From contig NZ_LMHS01000003.1 of assembly GCF_001428485.1 (NCBI RefSeq), positions 558,001 through 622,000 on the forward strand: 64,000 nt of DNA, read 5' to 3'. The first letter of the stretch is position 1, and each line of letters starts with the position of its first letter. Made by a program: the position numbers and the translations under genes. This DNA is from Microbacterium sp. Root180 (lineage in GTDB: Bacteria > Actinomycetota > Actinomycetes > Actinomycetales > Microbacteriaceae). Below, one piece after another: positions 8,906 through 17,241 of this stretch. Under the pieces are notes generated by a model. That model saw nothing but the letters and a program-made list of their open reading frames with translations. It did no database searches and was not told where the DNA came from.

Positions 8906-8996
8906 CGGTGTGTGCCTCTCTGAAGTGCTGGTGGGATCCGAACCGGCCTCAACCGGCGCTGAGCACCTTGAAGGCCGTTCTTCAGCTCGCAGAAAC

Positions 8997-9010
8997 TGCA
9001 AGCGCTTACA
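8997..9010. promoter_or_regulatory. LacI/MalR-type operator, proximal to malE
   Basis: TGCAAGCGCTTACA contains the perfect core AAGCGCTT typical of LacI-family operators controlling sugar operons. It lies just downstream of a candidate minus-strand promoter, where a repressor would block transcription of malE. Confidence 0.7.
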
Positions 9011-9038
9011 TTGTTACCACGAAGGGGCGCAGAATCAA
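9010..9038 (-). promoter_or_regulatory. Candidate mal operon promoter
   Basis: On the minus strand TTGATT (9033-9038) and TAACAA/AACAAT (9010-9016) are spaced by 16-17 bases. The -10 region abuts the proximal operator. The assignment is by pattern only. Confidence 0.45.
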
Positions 9039-9110
9039 GCCCTGATTGAGGGATTCGATACGCGTTCGTAATCTCCGAATATCGCGGATTCCCCGCGAAA
9101 CGCCCCGTTC

Positions 9111-9124
9111 TGCAAACGCTTCCA
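9111..9124. promoter_or_regulatory. LacI/MalR-type operator, distal
   Basis: TGCAAACGCTTCCA is a second, slightly degenerate copy of the proximal operator with AAACGCTT core, centred 114 bp away. It may permit looping, and it also sits upstream of yajQ. Confidence 0.55.
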
Positions 9125-9174
9125 AGCCGGTCCGGATGCTCGATCGCCCGTCGCCGCCCGGATAGACTGCGGCT

Positions 9175-9663
9175 ATGGCTGATTCCTCGTTCGACATCGT
9201 CAGCAAGGTCGACCACCAGGAGGCGGAGAACGCCCTCAACCAGGCCCGCAAGGAGATCGAGCAGCGCTACGACTTCAAGGGCACCGGCGCCTCCGTCGAG
9301 TGGAGCGGCGAGTCCGTGCTCATCAAGGCCAGCACGGAGGAGCGCGCGAAGGCGGTGCTCGACGTGTTCCAGTCGAAGCTCATCAAGCGCGGCATCTCCC
9401 TGAAGAGCCTGGAGTCGGGCGAGCCCTTCGCCAGCGGCAAGGAGTACCGGATCGTCTCCACGATCAAGGACGGGATCTCGTCCGAGAACGCGAAGAAGAT
9501 CTCCAAGCTGATCCGCGACGAGGGTCCCAAGTCGGTCAAGTCGCAGATCCAGGGCGACGAGCTGCGTGTGCAGTCGAAGTCGCGCGACGACCTGCAGGAG
9601 GTCCAGCGCCTGCTGAAGGCCGCCGACCTCGAGGTCGACCTCCAGTTCATCAACTACCGCTGA
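9175..9663 (+). CDS. yajQ: YajQ-family nucleotide-binding protein
   Basis: A 162-residue protein of the YajQ family, which has a two-domain ferredoxin-like fold and in some bacteria binds cyclic di-GMP. The start [16 protein letters not shown] and the C-terminal [19 protein letters not shown] are characteristic. TAGACT (9163-9168) sits exactly six bases before the ATG, indicating a leaderless transcript. It is divergent from the mal operon. Its physiological role in actinobacteria is not established. Confidence 0.93.
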   Translation: MADSSFDIVSKVDHQEAENALNQARKEIEQRYDFKGTGASVEWSGESVLIKASTEERAKAVLDVFQSKLIKRGISLKSLESGEPFASGKEYRIVSTIKDGISSENAKKISKLIRDEGPKSVKSQIQGDELRVQSKSRDDLQEVQRLLKAADLEVDLQFINYR

Positions 9664-9665
9664 CG

Positions 9666-9989
9666 GTGGCCGCCCCCGTCACGTATCAGCGCAACGCCCT
9701 CGCCCCGGGCGTCATCGCTGCGATCGCCCTGCTCCTCGCACCGCTCCTCATGGAGACGGACTGGTTCCTGTTCGTGCGGTTCCTGGTGTCGATCCTCGCG
9801 CTCATCGTCGCGTGGTTCGCCGGCCAGGCCCGGCAGTGGTGGTGGATCCCGGTGTTCGCGGCGATCGCCGTGGTCTGGAACCCGATCCTCCCGTTCGCCT
9901 TCTCCGGACCGGTGTGGATCGCCGCGCAGACCGTCGCCGCGATCGTGTTCCTCATCGCCGGCGCAATGATCAAGGTCGCGCGGCCCTGA
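9666..9989 (+). CDS. Small membrane protein (DUF6804-like)
   Basis: A 107-residue hydrophobic protein with about four predicted helices and a tryptophan-rich segment (ARQWWWIPVFAAIAVVWNP), resembling short actinobacterial membrane proteins classed as DUF6804; this family call is from memory. The GTG at 9666 follows the yajQ stop by two bases, so it is probably cotranslated with yajQ. Its last 20 bases overlap the 3' end of the convergent hydrolase gene. Function unknown. Confidence 0.7.
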   Translation: MAAPVTYQRNALAPGVIAAIALLLAPLLMETDWFLFVRFLVSILALIVAWFAGQARQWWWIPVFAAIAVVWNPILPFAFSGPVWIAAQTVAAIVFLIAGAMIKVARP

Positions 9990-10992
9990 CCGGCAGGGGA
10001 TGCTTCGGCACGAGGCATCCGCTCGTCCACTGCTCGAGCATCCGGTAGGCGGCCGCCCGCGGTTCGGCGCGGGAGAGGAACACGTCGTGGATCGCGCCGT
10101 CGATGCGCGCGACGGTGACGAGTGCGCCGATCCGCGTTGCACTGCGGGCGATGTCGTCGACCACGAGCACGGAGTCGGCCGACGTCATCGCCTCGTCCCA
10201 GGCGAGCGGCGCGGCAGACCGGGTCGACAGCAGCACCAGCACCGGGCAGCCGACGTCGATCCCGCTCGCGACTCGACGATGGCCGTCGAGGACCGCCGCG
10301 AGCCAGCCGGGGCGCGTGATGAAGCCGCGCTCGGGGCGCCACTCCGGCTTGTCGAGGGCGAGCGGCAGCGCCCCGATCTCGGTCTGAGCCCGCGTGTAGA
10401 AGCCGAGATCTACCGGAGGCTGGGTGCCGCGCGGATCGATGCGGGCCCGCGCGTGGACGAGCGGGGCGATCGCCTGTCGGCCGATCGCGCCGAGCTGCAA
10501 TTCCAGCCACGGACTGTTGAGCACCAGTGCCGTCGCCCGGCCAGGGTGGCGCGCCGCCCAGAGCGTCAGCGTCAGCCCGCCGGTCGAGTGGCCGAGGAGA
10601 AGCAGCCGACGCGGGGATGCGGCATCCGACCCGTGTCCCATCTCGGCGAGCGCGGCCTCGATGTCGACGTCGTAGTCGTCGAGCGCGTCGATGTAGCCGG
10701 GCGACTGCTCCGGCCGCAGGCTGCGTCCGTAGCGGCGCAGGTCGAGGGCGAAGAAGCGCGCCCCGAGCTCGTTCCAGAACCGGGCGAGCTCGGTCTGGAA
10801 GAAGAAGTCCGACCAGCCGTGCACGTACAGCACGTCGACATCGCGCAGCGGCTGCCACCACGACGTGAGGGGGTTCGGGATGCTGCGCACCAGCGTCGCG
10901 ACGAGGGGCCCGCTCTCGCCCTCGATGCCGAGATCGAGCGTCAGCTGCTCGAACGGCTTCCCGAGCACGTCGGGTATCCACTCGGCTGCCAT
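9970..10992 (-). CDS. Alpha/beta hydrolase
   Basis: A 340-residue cytoplasmic alpha/beta-hydrolase. The nucleophile elbow GHSTGG lies near residue 135, preceded by the oxyanion-region YVHGWSDFF near residue 56; the C-terminal His is probably in GAIHDVFLS. The family includes serine esterases and lysophospholipase-like enzymes; the substrate is unknown. TAGGCT (10999-11004) lies six bases before the ATG, supporting a leaderless start. It overlaps the convergent upstream gene by 20 bp. It is not close enough to MenH to be assigned to menaquinone synthesis. Confidence 0.82.
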   Translation of the reverse strand: MAAEWIPDVLGKPFEQLTLDLGIEGESGPLVATLVRSIPNPLTSWWQPLRDVDVLYVHGWSDFFFQTELARFWNELGARFFALDLRRYGRSLRPEQSPGYIDALDDYDVDIEAALAEMGHGSDAASPRRLLLLGHSTGGLTLTLWAARHPGRATALVLNSPWLELQLGAIGRQAIAPLVHARARIDPRGTQPPVDLGFYTRAQTEIGALPLALDKPEWRPERGFITRPGWLAAVLDGHRRVASGIDVGCPVLVLLSTRSAAPLAWDEAMTSADSVLVVDDIARSATRIGALVTVARIDGAIHDVFLSRAEPRAAAYRMLEQWTSGCLVPKHPLPVRAARP

Positions 10993-11050
10993 GGCCTCAG
11001 CCTAGGCAGAGGGGAAGCATCCGGGCACCAGGTCCGAGGATCGCACGCCC

Positions 11051-12421
11051 TCAGTCGCGCGAGATCGAGACCATCTCGTCGCGCGGCACGACCTTGATGC
11101 GGGCACGTCCATGAGGAGCGCCGAGCGCCACCTCGTGCTCATCGAGGCGGTGCCAGCCGTCGAGGTCGGTCCAGATCACTCCGCGGGACGCGAGCATGGC
11201 CGGGATGGCATCCTCGGACGGGTCCTCGGGGGTCCACCACGAGCCCTGGTCGTTGATGAGGTGCCGGACCGTCTCCATCGCGTCGGACTTGGTGTGGCCG
11301 ATGAGGCCGACCGGTCCGCGCTTGATCCAGCCGGTCGCGTACACGCCCGACACGCGCTCGTTGGAGTCCTTGTGCAGCGCCTGACCCTCGTGGTTGGGAA
11401 TCACGCCGTGGCGCTTGTCGAACGGCACGCCCGGCAGCGGCGACCCGAAGTAGCCCACAGCGCGGTAGATCGCCTGGATCGGCAGTTCGCGCATCTCGCC
11501 GGTGCCGACGACGCCGCCCTCGCCGTCGGGACGCGTGCGCTCGTAGCGGAACGACGACACCCGGCCCTCGGCATCCTTCACGACCTCCAGCGGCTTGGCG
11601 TAGAAGTGGAGGTGGAGGCGGCGCGACGCCGATCCGCCGGCGTTGTTGACCGACTCCCGCTTGCGCCATGACTGCAGCACGCGGTCGATCACGAGCACCT
11701 GCTTGTTGCTCGCGATGGCGGCCTTGGACGCCTCGTCGTAGTCGAAGTCCTCGTCGTAGACGACGAGGTCGACGTCGCGCAGCTCGCCGAGTTCGCGCAG
11801 CTCGAGCGGGGTGAACTTCACCTGCGCGGGGCCGCGCCGGCCGAACACGTGGACGTCGGTCACCGCCGAGTCGACCAGACCCGCGTGGACGTTGTCGGGG
11901 ATCTCGGTGGGAAGCAGGTCCTCGGCGTGCTTGGCGAGCATGCGGGCTACGTCGAGGGCGACGTTGCCGTTGCCGATGACCGCGACCGACTCCGCGTCCA
12001 ACGGCCACTCGCGCGGCACGTCCGGGTGGCCGTCGAACCAGCTGACGAAGTCCGCCGCGCCGTACGAGCCGACGGCGTCGATGCCGGGGATGTCGAGGGA
12101 GGTGTCGCGGATGGCTCCGGTCGCGAAGATCACCGCGTGGTAGTGGCGCTTGAGGTCCTCCAGCGAGATGTCCTCACCGAAGCGCACGTTGCCGAAGATG
12201 CGGATGTCGCCGCGGTCGAGCACCTCCCGCAGAGCGGTGATGATCCCCTTGATGCGCGGGTGATCCGGGGCGACGCCGTAGCGCACGAGTCCGTACGGAG
12301 CGGGCAGCTGCTCGAAGAGGTCGATCGACACGTCGAACTTGCGCTCGGCCTTGAGCAGGATGTCGGCCGCGTAGATGCCCGCCGGGCCCGCGCCGACGAT
12401 CGCCAGTCGGAGCTTGGTCAT
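11051..12421 (-). CDS. fprA: FprA-type ferredoxin/adrenodoxin-NADP reductase
   Basis: A 456-residue flavoprotein of the adrenodoxin-reductase type that transfers electrons between NADPH and ferredoxin. The FAD Rossmann motif VGAGPAGIYAA is at residues 7-17. A second dinucleotide motif VIGNGNVALDVARM (near residue 155) and FGRRGPAQ bind NADP(H). The C-terminal half contains GWIKRGPVGLIGHTKSDA, typical for the family. The ATG at 12421 has AAAGGA upstream; longer readings extend through a repeat and are rejected. Confidence 0.93.
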   Translation of the reverse strand: MTKLRLAIVGAGPAGIYAADILLKAERKFDVSIDLFEQLPAPYGLVRYGVAPDHPRIKGIITALREVLDRGDIRIFGNVRFGEDISLEDLKRHYHAVIFATGAIRDTSLDIPGIDAVGSYGAADFVSWFDGHPDVPREWPLDAESVAVIGNGNVALDVARMLAKHAEDLLPTEIPDNVHAGLVDSAVTDVHVFGRRGPAQVKFTPLELRELGELRDVDLVVYDEDFDYDEASKAAIASNKQVLVIDRVLQSWRKRESVNNAGGSASRRLHLHFYAKPLEVVKDAEGRVSSFRYERTRPDGEGGVVGTGEMRELPIQAIYRAVGYFGSPLPGVPFDKRHGVIPNHEGQALHKDSNERVSGVYATGWIKRGPVGLIGHTKSDAMETVRHLINDQGSWWTPEDPSEDAIPAMLASRGVIWTDLDGWHRLDEHEVALGAPHGRARIKVVPRDEMVSISRD

Positions 12422-12442
12422 GGAAGGTCCTTTCGGAAGGAG

Positions 12443-12471
12443 GTCGTTGAGCGAGCGGAGCGAGTCGACAC
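12443..12471. repeat. Short interspersed repeat (GTCGTTGAGCGAGC type)
   Basis: One copy of a motif GTCGTTGAGCGAGCGgAGCGAG that recurs in triplicate at 24954-25030. It lies between the polyprenyl synthase 3' end and the reductase 5' end. It resembles short repeats common in this bacterial family. Confidence 0.7.
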
Positions 12472-12485
12472 GGCCGCGCCCGACG

Positions 12486-13541
12486 CTAGCTGGAGCGGTC
12501 GGCGACGGCCTGCGCGAAGCGGGTGAGGGCCTCGCGGACCGGTCCGTCGGGCAACGGGGCCAGTGCCTGGACCGCCTCACTCGACCACGCGTTCGCGAGA
12601 TCGAGCGTGGCCTGGGTGGCGTCGTGGTCGCGGAGCTCGGCGAGCGCGTCGTCGAGGATGGCCGGATCGGCGCCGTCGGCGATGCGCGCAACGCCCTCGT
12701 CGATGCGGTCGCGCAACGCGCGGGAGGCGGCATCCGGTCGCTCCGAGAGCACGAGGTACGGCATCGTCGGCACACCCGCGCGCAGGTCGGTGCCGGGCAC
12801 CTTGCCGGTCTCGTCGGGGTCTGCCGACAGGTCGATGACATCGTCGAGCAGCTGGAACGCGACGCCGGCCTTCTCGCCGAACGTCACCATCGCCTGCTGG
12901 AACTCCTCAGGCCCGTTCGAGAAGATCACGCCCGCCTGCGCCGCGGCGGCGATGAGCGATCCGGTCTTGTCGGAGAGCACCTGGAGGTAGAACGCGACGC
13001 GGTCGTCACCCTCCTGGGGGCCGACGGTCTCGTGCATCTGGCCGAGCACGAGCCGCTCGAAGGTGTCGGCCTGCAGCTGGATGGCGCGATCGCCGTGGCG
13101 CGCCATGATCTGGCTGGCCCGCGAGAAGAGGAGGTCGCCGGTGAGGATCGCGACGCTGTTGCCCCACACCTCGTGAGCGCTGGGCACTCCGCGGCGCTTG
13201 TCGGCGGCATCCATGACATCGTCGTGGTAGAGCGAGCCGAGGTGGGTCATCTCGAGCGCGGTCGCGCCGTCGATCACGCGATCGGTCGCGCCCTCCCCGA
13301 GCTGCGACGTCAGCAGGGCGAGCACCGGCCGGATCCGCTTGCCGCCGGCCTCGTACAGGTAACGGCTGGTCGTGTCGGCGAGCGCATCGGAGCTTCGCAG
13401 CTCGCGCTCGAGCGCGACGTCGACGCGCTTCAGGCCCGCTTCGACCGCGGAGTGCAGCTTGCGGGACCGGGGCCCGGCGAAGATGCGGTCGGTCAGGCCC
13501 AGCTTGCCCGCGATGCGCGAGCCCTGCGCTGAGGGAGTCAC
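12486..13541 (-). CDS. Polyprenyl diphosphate synthase (menaquinone side chain)
   Basis: A 351-residue trans-isoprenyl diphosphate synthase. The first aspartate-rich motif is HDDVMDAADKRRG near residue 107 and the second is FQLLDDVIDLSAD near residue 230; both bind magnesium and the diphosphates. The product is a long prenyl chain for MenA, consistent with the neighbouring men genes. GTG at 13541 has TAGGCT exactly six bases upstream (13548-13553). The chain length made cannot be deduced. Confidence 0.93.
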   Translation of the reverse strand: MTPSAQGSRIAGKLGLTDRIFAGPRSRKLHSAVEAGLKRVDVALERELRSSDALADTTSRYLYEAGGKRIRPVLALLTSQLGEGATDRVIDGATALEMTHLGSLYHDDVMDAADKRRGVPSAHEVWGNSVAILTGDLLFSRASQIMARHGDRAIQLQADTFERLVLGQMHETVGPQEGDDRVAFYLQVLSDKTGSLIAAAAQAGVIFSNGPEEFQQAMVTFGEKAGVAFQLLDDVIDLSADPDETGKVPGTDLRAGVPTMPYLVLSERPDAASRALRDRIDEGVARIADGADPAILDDALAELRDHDATQATLDLANAWSSEAVQALAPLPDGPVREALTRFAQAVADRSS

Positions 13542-13585
13542 ACGCCCAGCCTACCGGGGCCCTCGCAGCCCGGTCGCCCAGGCCC

Positions 13586-13640
13586 GAGTCGCCAAGACAC
13601 GCCGACACGGCGTCGCGGGTGCGGCGTGTTTCGGCGACTC
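13586..13640. repeat. Palindromic element, GCCAAGACACGCCG family, copy 1
   Basis: Arms of about 19 bp (13586-13604 and 13622-13640) match except for two internal positions. The arm sequence GAGTCGCCAAGACACGCCG recurs at 15018-15036. It lies between menG (3' end) and the polyprenyl synthase (5' end), both on the minus strand. Confidence 0.85.
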
Positions 13641-13656
13641 GCGTGACGAGGAACGC

Positions 13657-14397
13657 TCAGCCGCGGTCGACCGGCCGCGTCGCGCGGTGCAGGGCGACGA
13701 TGCCCATCGAGAGGTCGCGGTGCGCGACATCCGTCCAGCCCTGCTCCCGGATCCACGTCGAGAGCGTGCGCTGGTCCGGCCAGTCGCGGATCGACTCGTT
13801 GAGGTAGTCGTACGCCTCGGCGTTCGAGCTCATCGCCTTGGCGACGATCGGCAACACGCGGTCGTTGTAGAAGCGGTAGAGCCCGTGGAATGCGCGCGAC
13901 GGCGGGTGCGAGAACTCGCAGACCACGAGGCGCCCACCCGGCCGCGTGACCCGCAGCAGCTCGGCGAGCGCCTTCTTGGGCTCGTTCACGTTGCGCAGGC
14001 CGAAGGACATCGTGACGGTGTCGAACTCCGCGTCGTCGAACGGCAGATCGGTCGCGTCGGCCTGAACGAAGGAGAGATTGCGGATGCTGCTGTGCCGCCG
14101 CCGCCCCTCGGCGATCATGCCGGGCGAGAAGTCGGCCGCGACAACGGTCGCACCGCTACGGGCGAGGGCGACGCTCGACGCGCCGGTGCCGGCCGCGAGG
14201 TCGAGGATGCGCTGGCCGGGACGCGGGGCCACGGCACGCGTCGTCGCGGCGCGCCAGAACCGGTCGTTGCCCATGCTCAGCACGGTGTTGGTGCGGTCGT
14301 AGGCGGGTGCCACCTGGTCGAACATGCCGCTCACGCGCGAGGGGTCCTTGTGGAGGTCGGCGCGGTTCGGCTCGTGCTCGGAGGGGTGGGATGCCAC
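13657..14397 (-). CDS. menG: Demethylmenaquinone methyltransferase MenG
   Basis: A 246-residue SAM-dependent methyltransferase of the UbiE/MenG family, which methylates demethylmenaquinone in the last step of menaquinone synthesis. Motif I LDLAAGTGASS is near residue 65, and the family signatures FDQVAPAYDRTNTVLS (N-terminal) and MSFGLRNVNEPKKAL (middle) are intact. GTG at 14397 has TAGACT six bases upstream (14404-14409), so the transcript is likely leaderless. Confidence 0.95.
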   Translation of the reverse strand: MASHPSEHEPNRADLHKDPSRVSGMFDQVAPAYDRTNTVLSMGNDRFWRAATTRAVAPRPGQRILDLAAGTGASSVALARSGATVVAADFSPGMIAEGRRRHSSIRNLSFVQADATDLPFDDAEFDTVTMSFGLRNVNEPKKALAELLRVTRPGGRLVVCEFSHPPSRAFHGLYRFYNDRVLPIVAKAMSSNAEAYDYLNESIRDWPDQRTLSTWIREQGWTDVAHRDLSMGIVALHRATRPVDRG

Positions 14398-14423
14398 GCG
14401 ACGAGTCTAGGCGCGCTCGACGC

Positions 14424-14972
14424 TCACTCGAGGTCGAGGGCTGCCAGGCGCGCGAGCCACGCATCCGGCGTCGCGTCGTCGAAAGGCGCCTCGTGGGCGA
14501 TCACGCGGCGCTCCAGGTCGAGGGCGAGCGCTTCGAGGCGCTCGACGACCTCGAGCGGGTAGCCGTACGCGACGCGGTGCTCCTCCCACTCGTCCTGGTC
14601 GTCGATGTAGACACCCGTGCCCTCACGGTCGACGACGTCGAGATCCATGTCGATGCCCGAGGGCTCATCGCCCTCCCAGTGCACGTCCCACGCGAGGTCG
14701 ATGTAGGTGCGGGTGCGGTGCGGCGCGGCGTTGCGGGTGAACACCCAATCGCCGGACGGTGGAACAAGGGTGACGTTCGGATGCTGCGGCGCGAACGTGC
14801 GACCGGGGCGTGAGCTGTCCCACCCCGGGAGCTGCCCGAACCACTCGCCCCAGCGGTCGCTGCCGAGGTAGACGCACTCGTGGATCCAGTGCGGACCGCC
14901 GTCCCACTTGCGCCAGCGGAAGAGCAGACGGGTGCCCGGCGCGGGGCGGTCGGAGACGGCATCGTCGGTCAC
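14424..14972 (-). CDS. DUF402-domain protein
   Basis: A 182-residue protein of the DUF402/FomD-like family, some members of which hydrolyse nucleoside diphosphates or nucleotidyl conjugates. The metal-binding core is visible in DLAWDVHWEGDEPSGIDMDLDVV (roughly residues 93-115) and YIDDQDEWEEHRVAYGYP (residues 122-140). GTG at 14972 has TAGACT six bases upstream (14979-14984). It is divergent from menF; function here is not known. Confidence 0.85.
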   Translation of the reverse strand: MTDDAVSDRPAPGTRLLFRWRKWDGGPHWIHECVYLGSDRWGEWFGQLPGWDSSRPGRTFAPQHPNVTLVPPSGDWVFTRNAAPHRTRTYIDLAWDVHWEGDEPSGIDMDLDVVDREGTGVYIDDQDEWEEHRVAYGYPLEVVERLEALALDLERRVIAHEAPFDDATPDAWLARLAALDLE

Positions 14973-15017
14973 CCAGCGAGTCTAAGCGCGACGGCATCCG
15001 GCCTCGCCTCCCCGTGC

Positions 15018-15072
15018 GAGTCGCCAAGACACGCCGACCCGGTCCCCGCCAGACGGCGTGTCTTGGCGAGTC
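15018..15072. repeat. Palindromic element, GCCAAGACACGCCG family, copy 2
   Basis: Arms 15018-15036 and 15054-15072 pair over 18 of 19 positions. It sits between the -10 elements of two divergent genes (DUF402 and menF), a place where a terminator makes no sense. The arm sequence is shared with 13586-13640 but the loop is different. Confidence 0.87.
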
Positions 15073-15104
15073 GAGGAGGGGGAGAAGGACTCTAGGCTTG
15101 ACGT

Positions 15105-16397
15105 GTGACCTCCCCGCGCCGCCTGCCGCAGCTGGTGGTCGAGACCCGCGAGATCGATCCCGTCGAGGACCTGCTCGCGTTCGCCGATCCCCGATCCCCG
15201 TTGGCGTGGCTGCGTCGCGGCGAGGGCATCGTCGGGATCGGCCACATGGTGACGGGATACGAGACGGGCGTCCCCGGAATCGACGCGGATTCGCTCCCCT
15301 CCCCGGCGGAGGCGTGGCGCGCGATCAGCGCCGCGGCGGAGATCGACGACCCGGTCGGCGTGCACGGCACCGGGCTCGTCGCGTTCGGCACCCTCGCCTT
15401 CGATCCGCGCTCGCGGGCCTCGAGCCGGCTGATCGTGCCGCAGGCCGTCATCGGCCGGCGCGACGGGAGATCGTGGCTCACAACGATCCGCTCGACGGCC
15501 TCATCGGCGCCGGCGCCGGTCATCGCGCCGGTCCCCTACGGTCCGTACTGGTCGGCGACGCTCGGTCCGGGCGCGCTCGATCCCGAGGGGTACCAGGCCG
15601 CCGTGCGGGCGGGTCTCGACGCGATCGCCGCGGGAGAGGTCGGCAAGGTCGTCCTCGCGCGCGACCTCGTCGGCACGGTGCCGGCCGGTTCCGACCTGCG
15701 CCGCCTGGTGCGCGCCCTCGCCATGGGATACCTCGACACGTGGACGTTCGCCGTCGACGGACTCATCGGCGCGAGCCCCGAGACGCTCGTGACGGTGTCG
15801 GGCGGCGCGGTCACGGCACGGGTCCTGGCCGGAACGATCCCCCGCGGCGCCGACAACGACGACGACGCCGCGGCATCCTTCCGTCTCGCCCACAGCGGGA
15901 AGGATCTCGACGAGCACCAGTTCGCGGTGCAGAGCGTGCTGGACGCCCTCGCCCCGCACGTGAGCTCGGTGCGCGCCGACGACGAGCCGTTCTCACTCGA
16001 GCTGCCGAACCTGTGGCATCTCGCGACGGACGTGGAGGGCGAGATCGCCGACCACGCGTCCGCCCTCGACCTCGTGGCGGCGCTGCATCCGACGGCCGCA
16101 GTAGCGGGAACACCGACGGATGCCGCGATCGAGGTCATCCGCCGCATCGAGCCGTTCGACCGCCGCCGCTACGCCGGACCGGTGGGCTGGGTCGACGCCC
16201 AGGGCGACGGCGAGTTCGCGATCGCGTTGCGGTGCGCGCAGATCGGAGCCGACCCTACGCGCGGCTTCGCGGAGTTCAGCGACACGATCCCCGTCGTAGC
16301 GCATGCGGGCGCCGGGATCGTGGCGGGAAGCGACCCCGAGACCGAGCTGCTCGAGACCCGCGTGAAGTTCCGCCCGATCGTCGACGCGCTGGCCTGA
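15105..16397 (+). CDS. menF: Isochorismate synthase MenF
   Basis: A 430-residue chorismate-utilising enzyme that isomerises chorismate to isochorismate, the first committed step of menaquinone synthesis. The C-terminal half carries conserved pieces GEVGKVVLARD, IGASPETLV, LAGTIPRG, NLWHLATDVEG, LHPTAAVAGTP, RYAGPVGW and AHAGAGIVAGSDPE. GTG at 15105 lies six bases after TAGGCT (15093-15098), a leaderless arrangement. It converges on the DUF998 gene across a palindromic element. Confidence 0.94.
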   Translation: MTSPRRLPQLVVETREIDPVEDLLAFADPRSPLAWLRRGEGIVGIGHMVTGYETGVPGIDADSLPSPAEAWRAISAAAEIDDPVGVHGTGLVAFGTLAFDPRSRASSRLIVPQAVIGRRDGRSWLTTIRSTASSAPAPVIAPVPYGPYWSATLGPGALDPEGYQAAVRAGLDAIAAGEVGKVVLARDLVGTVPAGSDLRRLVRALAMGYLDTWTFAVDGLIGASPETLVTVSGGAVTARVLAGTIPRGADNDDDAAASFRLAHSGKDLDEHQFAVQSVLDALAPHVSSVRADDEPFSLELPNLWHLATDVEGEIADHASALDLVAALHPTAAVAGTPTDAAIEVIRRIEPFDRRRYAGPVGWVDAQGDGEFAIALRCAQIGADPTRGFAEFSDTIPVVAHAGAGIVAGSDPETELLETRVKFRPIVDALA

Positions 16398-16430
16398 CGC
16401 GCTCTCCGCTTCGGGCTTGCACAGTCCCGA

Positions 16431-16518
16431 CGTGCAGAACTCCTCCGATCCGGTCGCCGAGGGCTGCCATCCCGGGGGATCTGCGGCCGAGCGCTCCGTT
16501 CTTGAGGAGTTGTGCACG
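16431..16518. repeat. Palindromic element, AGGAGTTRTGC family, copy 1
   Basis: 15 bp arms with one mismatch (16431-16445 and 16504-16518) flank a 58 bp loop between the convergent menF and DUF998 genes. The arm word AGGAGTTGTGCAC resembles AGGAGTTATGCGC at 54153-54165. It could serve as a two-way terminator here. Confidence 0.75.
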
Positions 16519-16539
16519 CCTTCGACGAGACGCGCGGGG

Positions 16540-17187
16540 CTATCGGCGCGGGCTCACGCGGGAGATCCCGACGACGAGCACGGACTGCGTAGCGAGGGCG
16601 ACGAGGATGAGCGCGCGCTGCACCAGCCCCGCAACACCGTCGTTGCCGCCGGCGCCGGTCGCGTCGAACGTCAGCTGGAAGACGACGAAGAGCACGAGGG
16701 TGAGAGCTCCGCCCACGAAGCCGACGGTCGCGAGGCGGGGCGAGACGCGGCGCAGCGCCGCACCGGCGAACAGGAAGCCGATCGCCGGTACCGGCACGGC
16801 GAGGAGGAACCCGAGGAGGTGCAGCATCATCGACTCGAGGGTGAAGACGCCGCACACGATCATGCCGACGCCGGTCAGCGAGATGAGGACGAACGCCGTC
16901 GTCGCGAGGCCGCCGTATCGCGTCCATCGCCGGGCGGTCGAGAGGGTTCCGGTGAGGACGAGGATGCCGCCCACGATGAACGCGGCGTTCATCCACGGCC
17001 CCGTGACGCCGAGGCCGAGTCCGCTCACCGGCTGACTGATCCACGAGTACGGCGAGATGACGTTCCCGAACAGCTCGTAGCCGGGGCTGATGACGCCGAG
17101 GACGAGCCACGCGAGGGTGAAGAGGATCGCTCCCGCGGGCGCGAGGACGGCAACCCGGTTGCGGGTCGAAACGGTGTTCTCAGGCAT
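16540..17187 (-). CDS. DUF998-family membrane protein
   Basis: A 215-residue membrane protein with six predicted helices, matching the DUF998 family; the helix segment LFGNVISPYSWISQPVSGLGLG and the short basic C-terminus fit. Function unknown. A plausible ribosome site GAAGGGATG precedes the ATG at 17187. It is separated by 54 bp from the upstream membrane-protein gene on the same strand and may be part of the PadR-controlled unit. Confidence 0.8.
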   Translation of the reverse strand: MPENTVSTRNRVAVLAPAGAILFTLAWLVLGVISPGYELFGNVISPYSWISQPVSGLGLGVTGPWMNAAFIVGGILVLTGTLSTARRWTRYGGLATTAFVLISLTGVGMIVCGVFTLESMMLHLLGFLLAVPVPAIGFLFAGAALRRVSPRLATVGFVGGALTLVLFVVFQLTFDATGAGGNDGVAGLVQRALILVALATQSVLVVGISRVSPRR

Positions 17188-17241
17188 GGCGAAGCATCCC
17201 TTCCTTCGATTCGATGGGTGTGAAGCGCAGGTGGCGGAGGG

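Noticed and set aside
9970..10992. Alpha/beta hydrolase as the missing MenH
   Set aside because: It has the fold but is longer than MenH and its motifs fit general esterases; proximity alone is weak evidence.
15018..15072. Terminator for DUF402 or menF
   Set aside because: Both genes start, not end, next to this hairpin.
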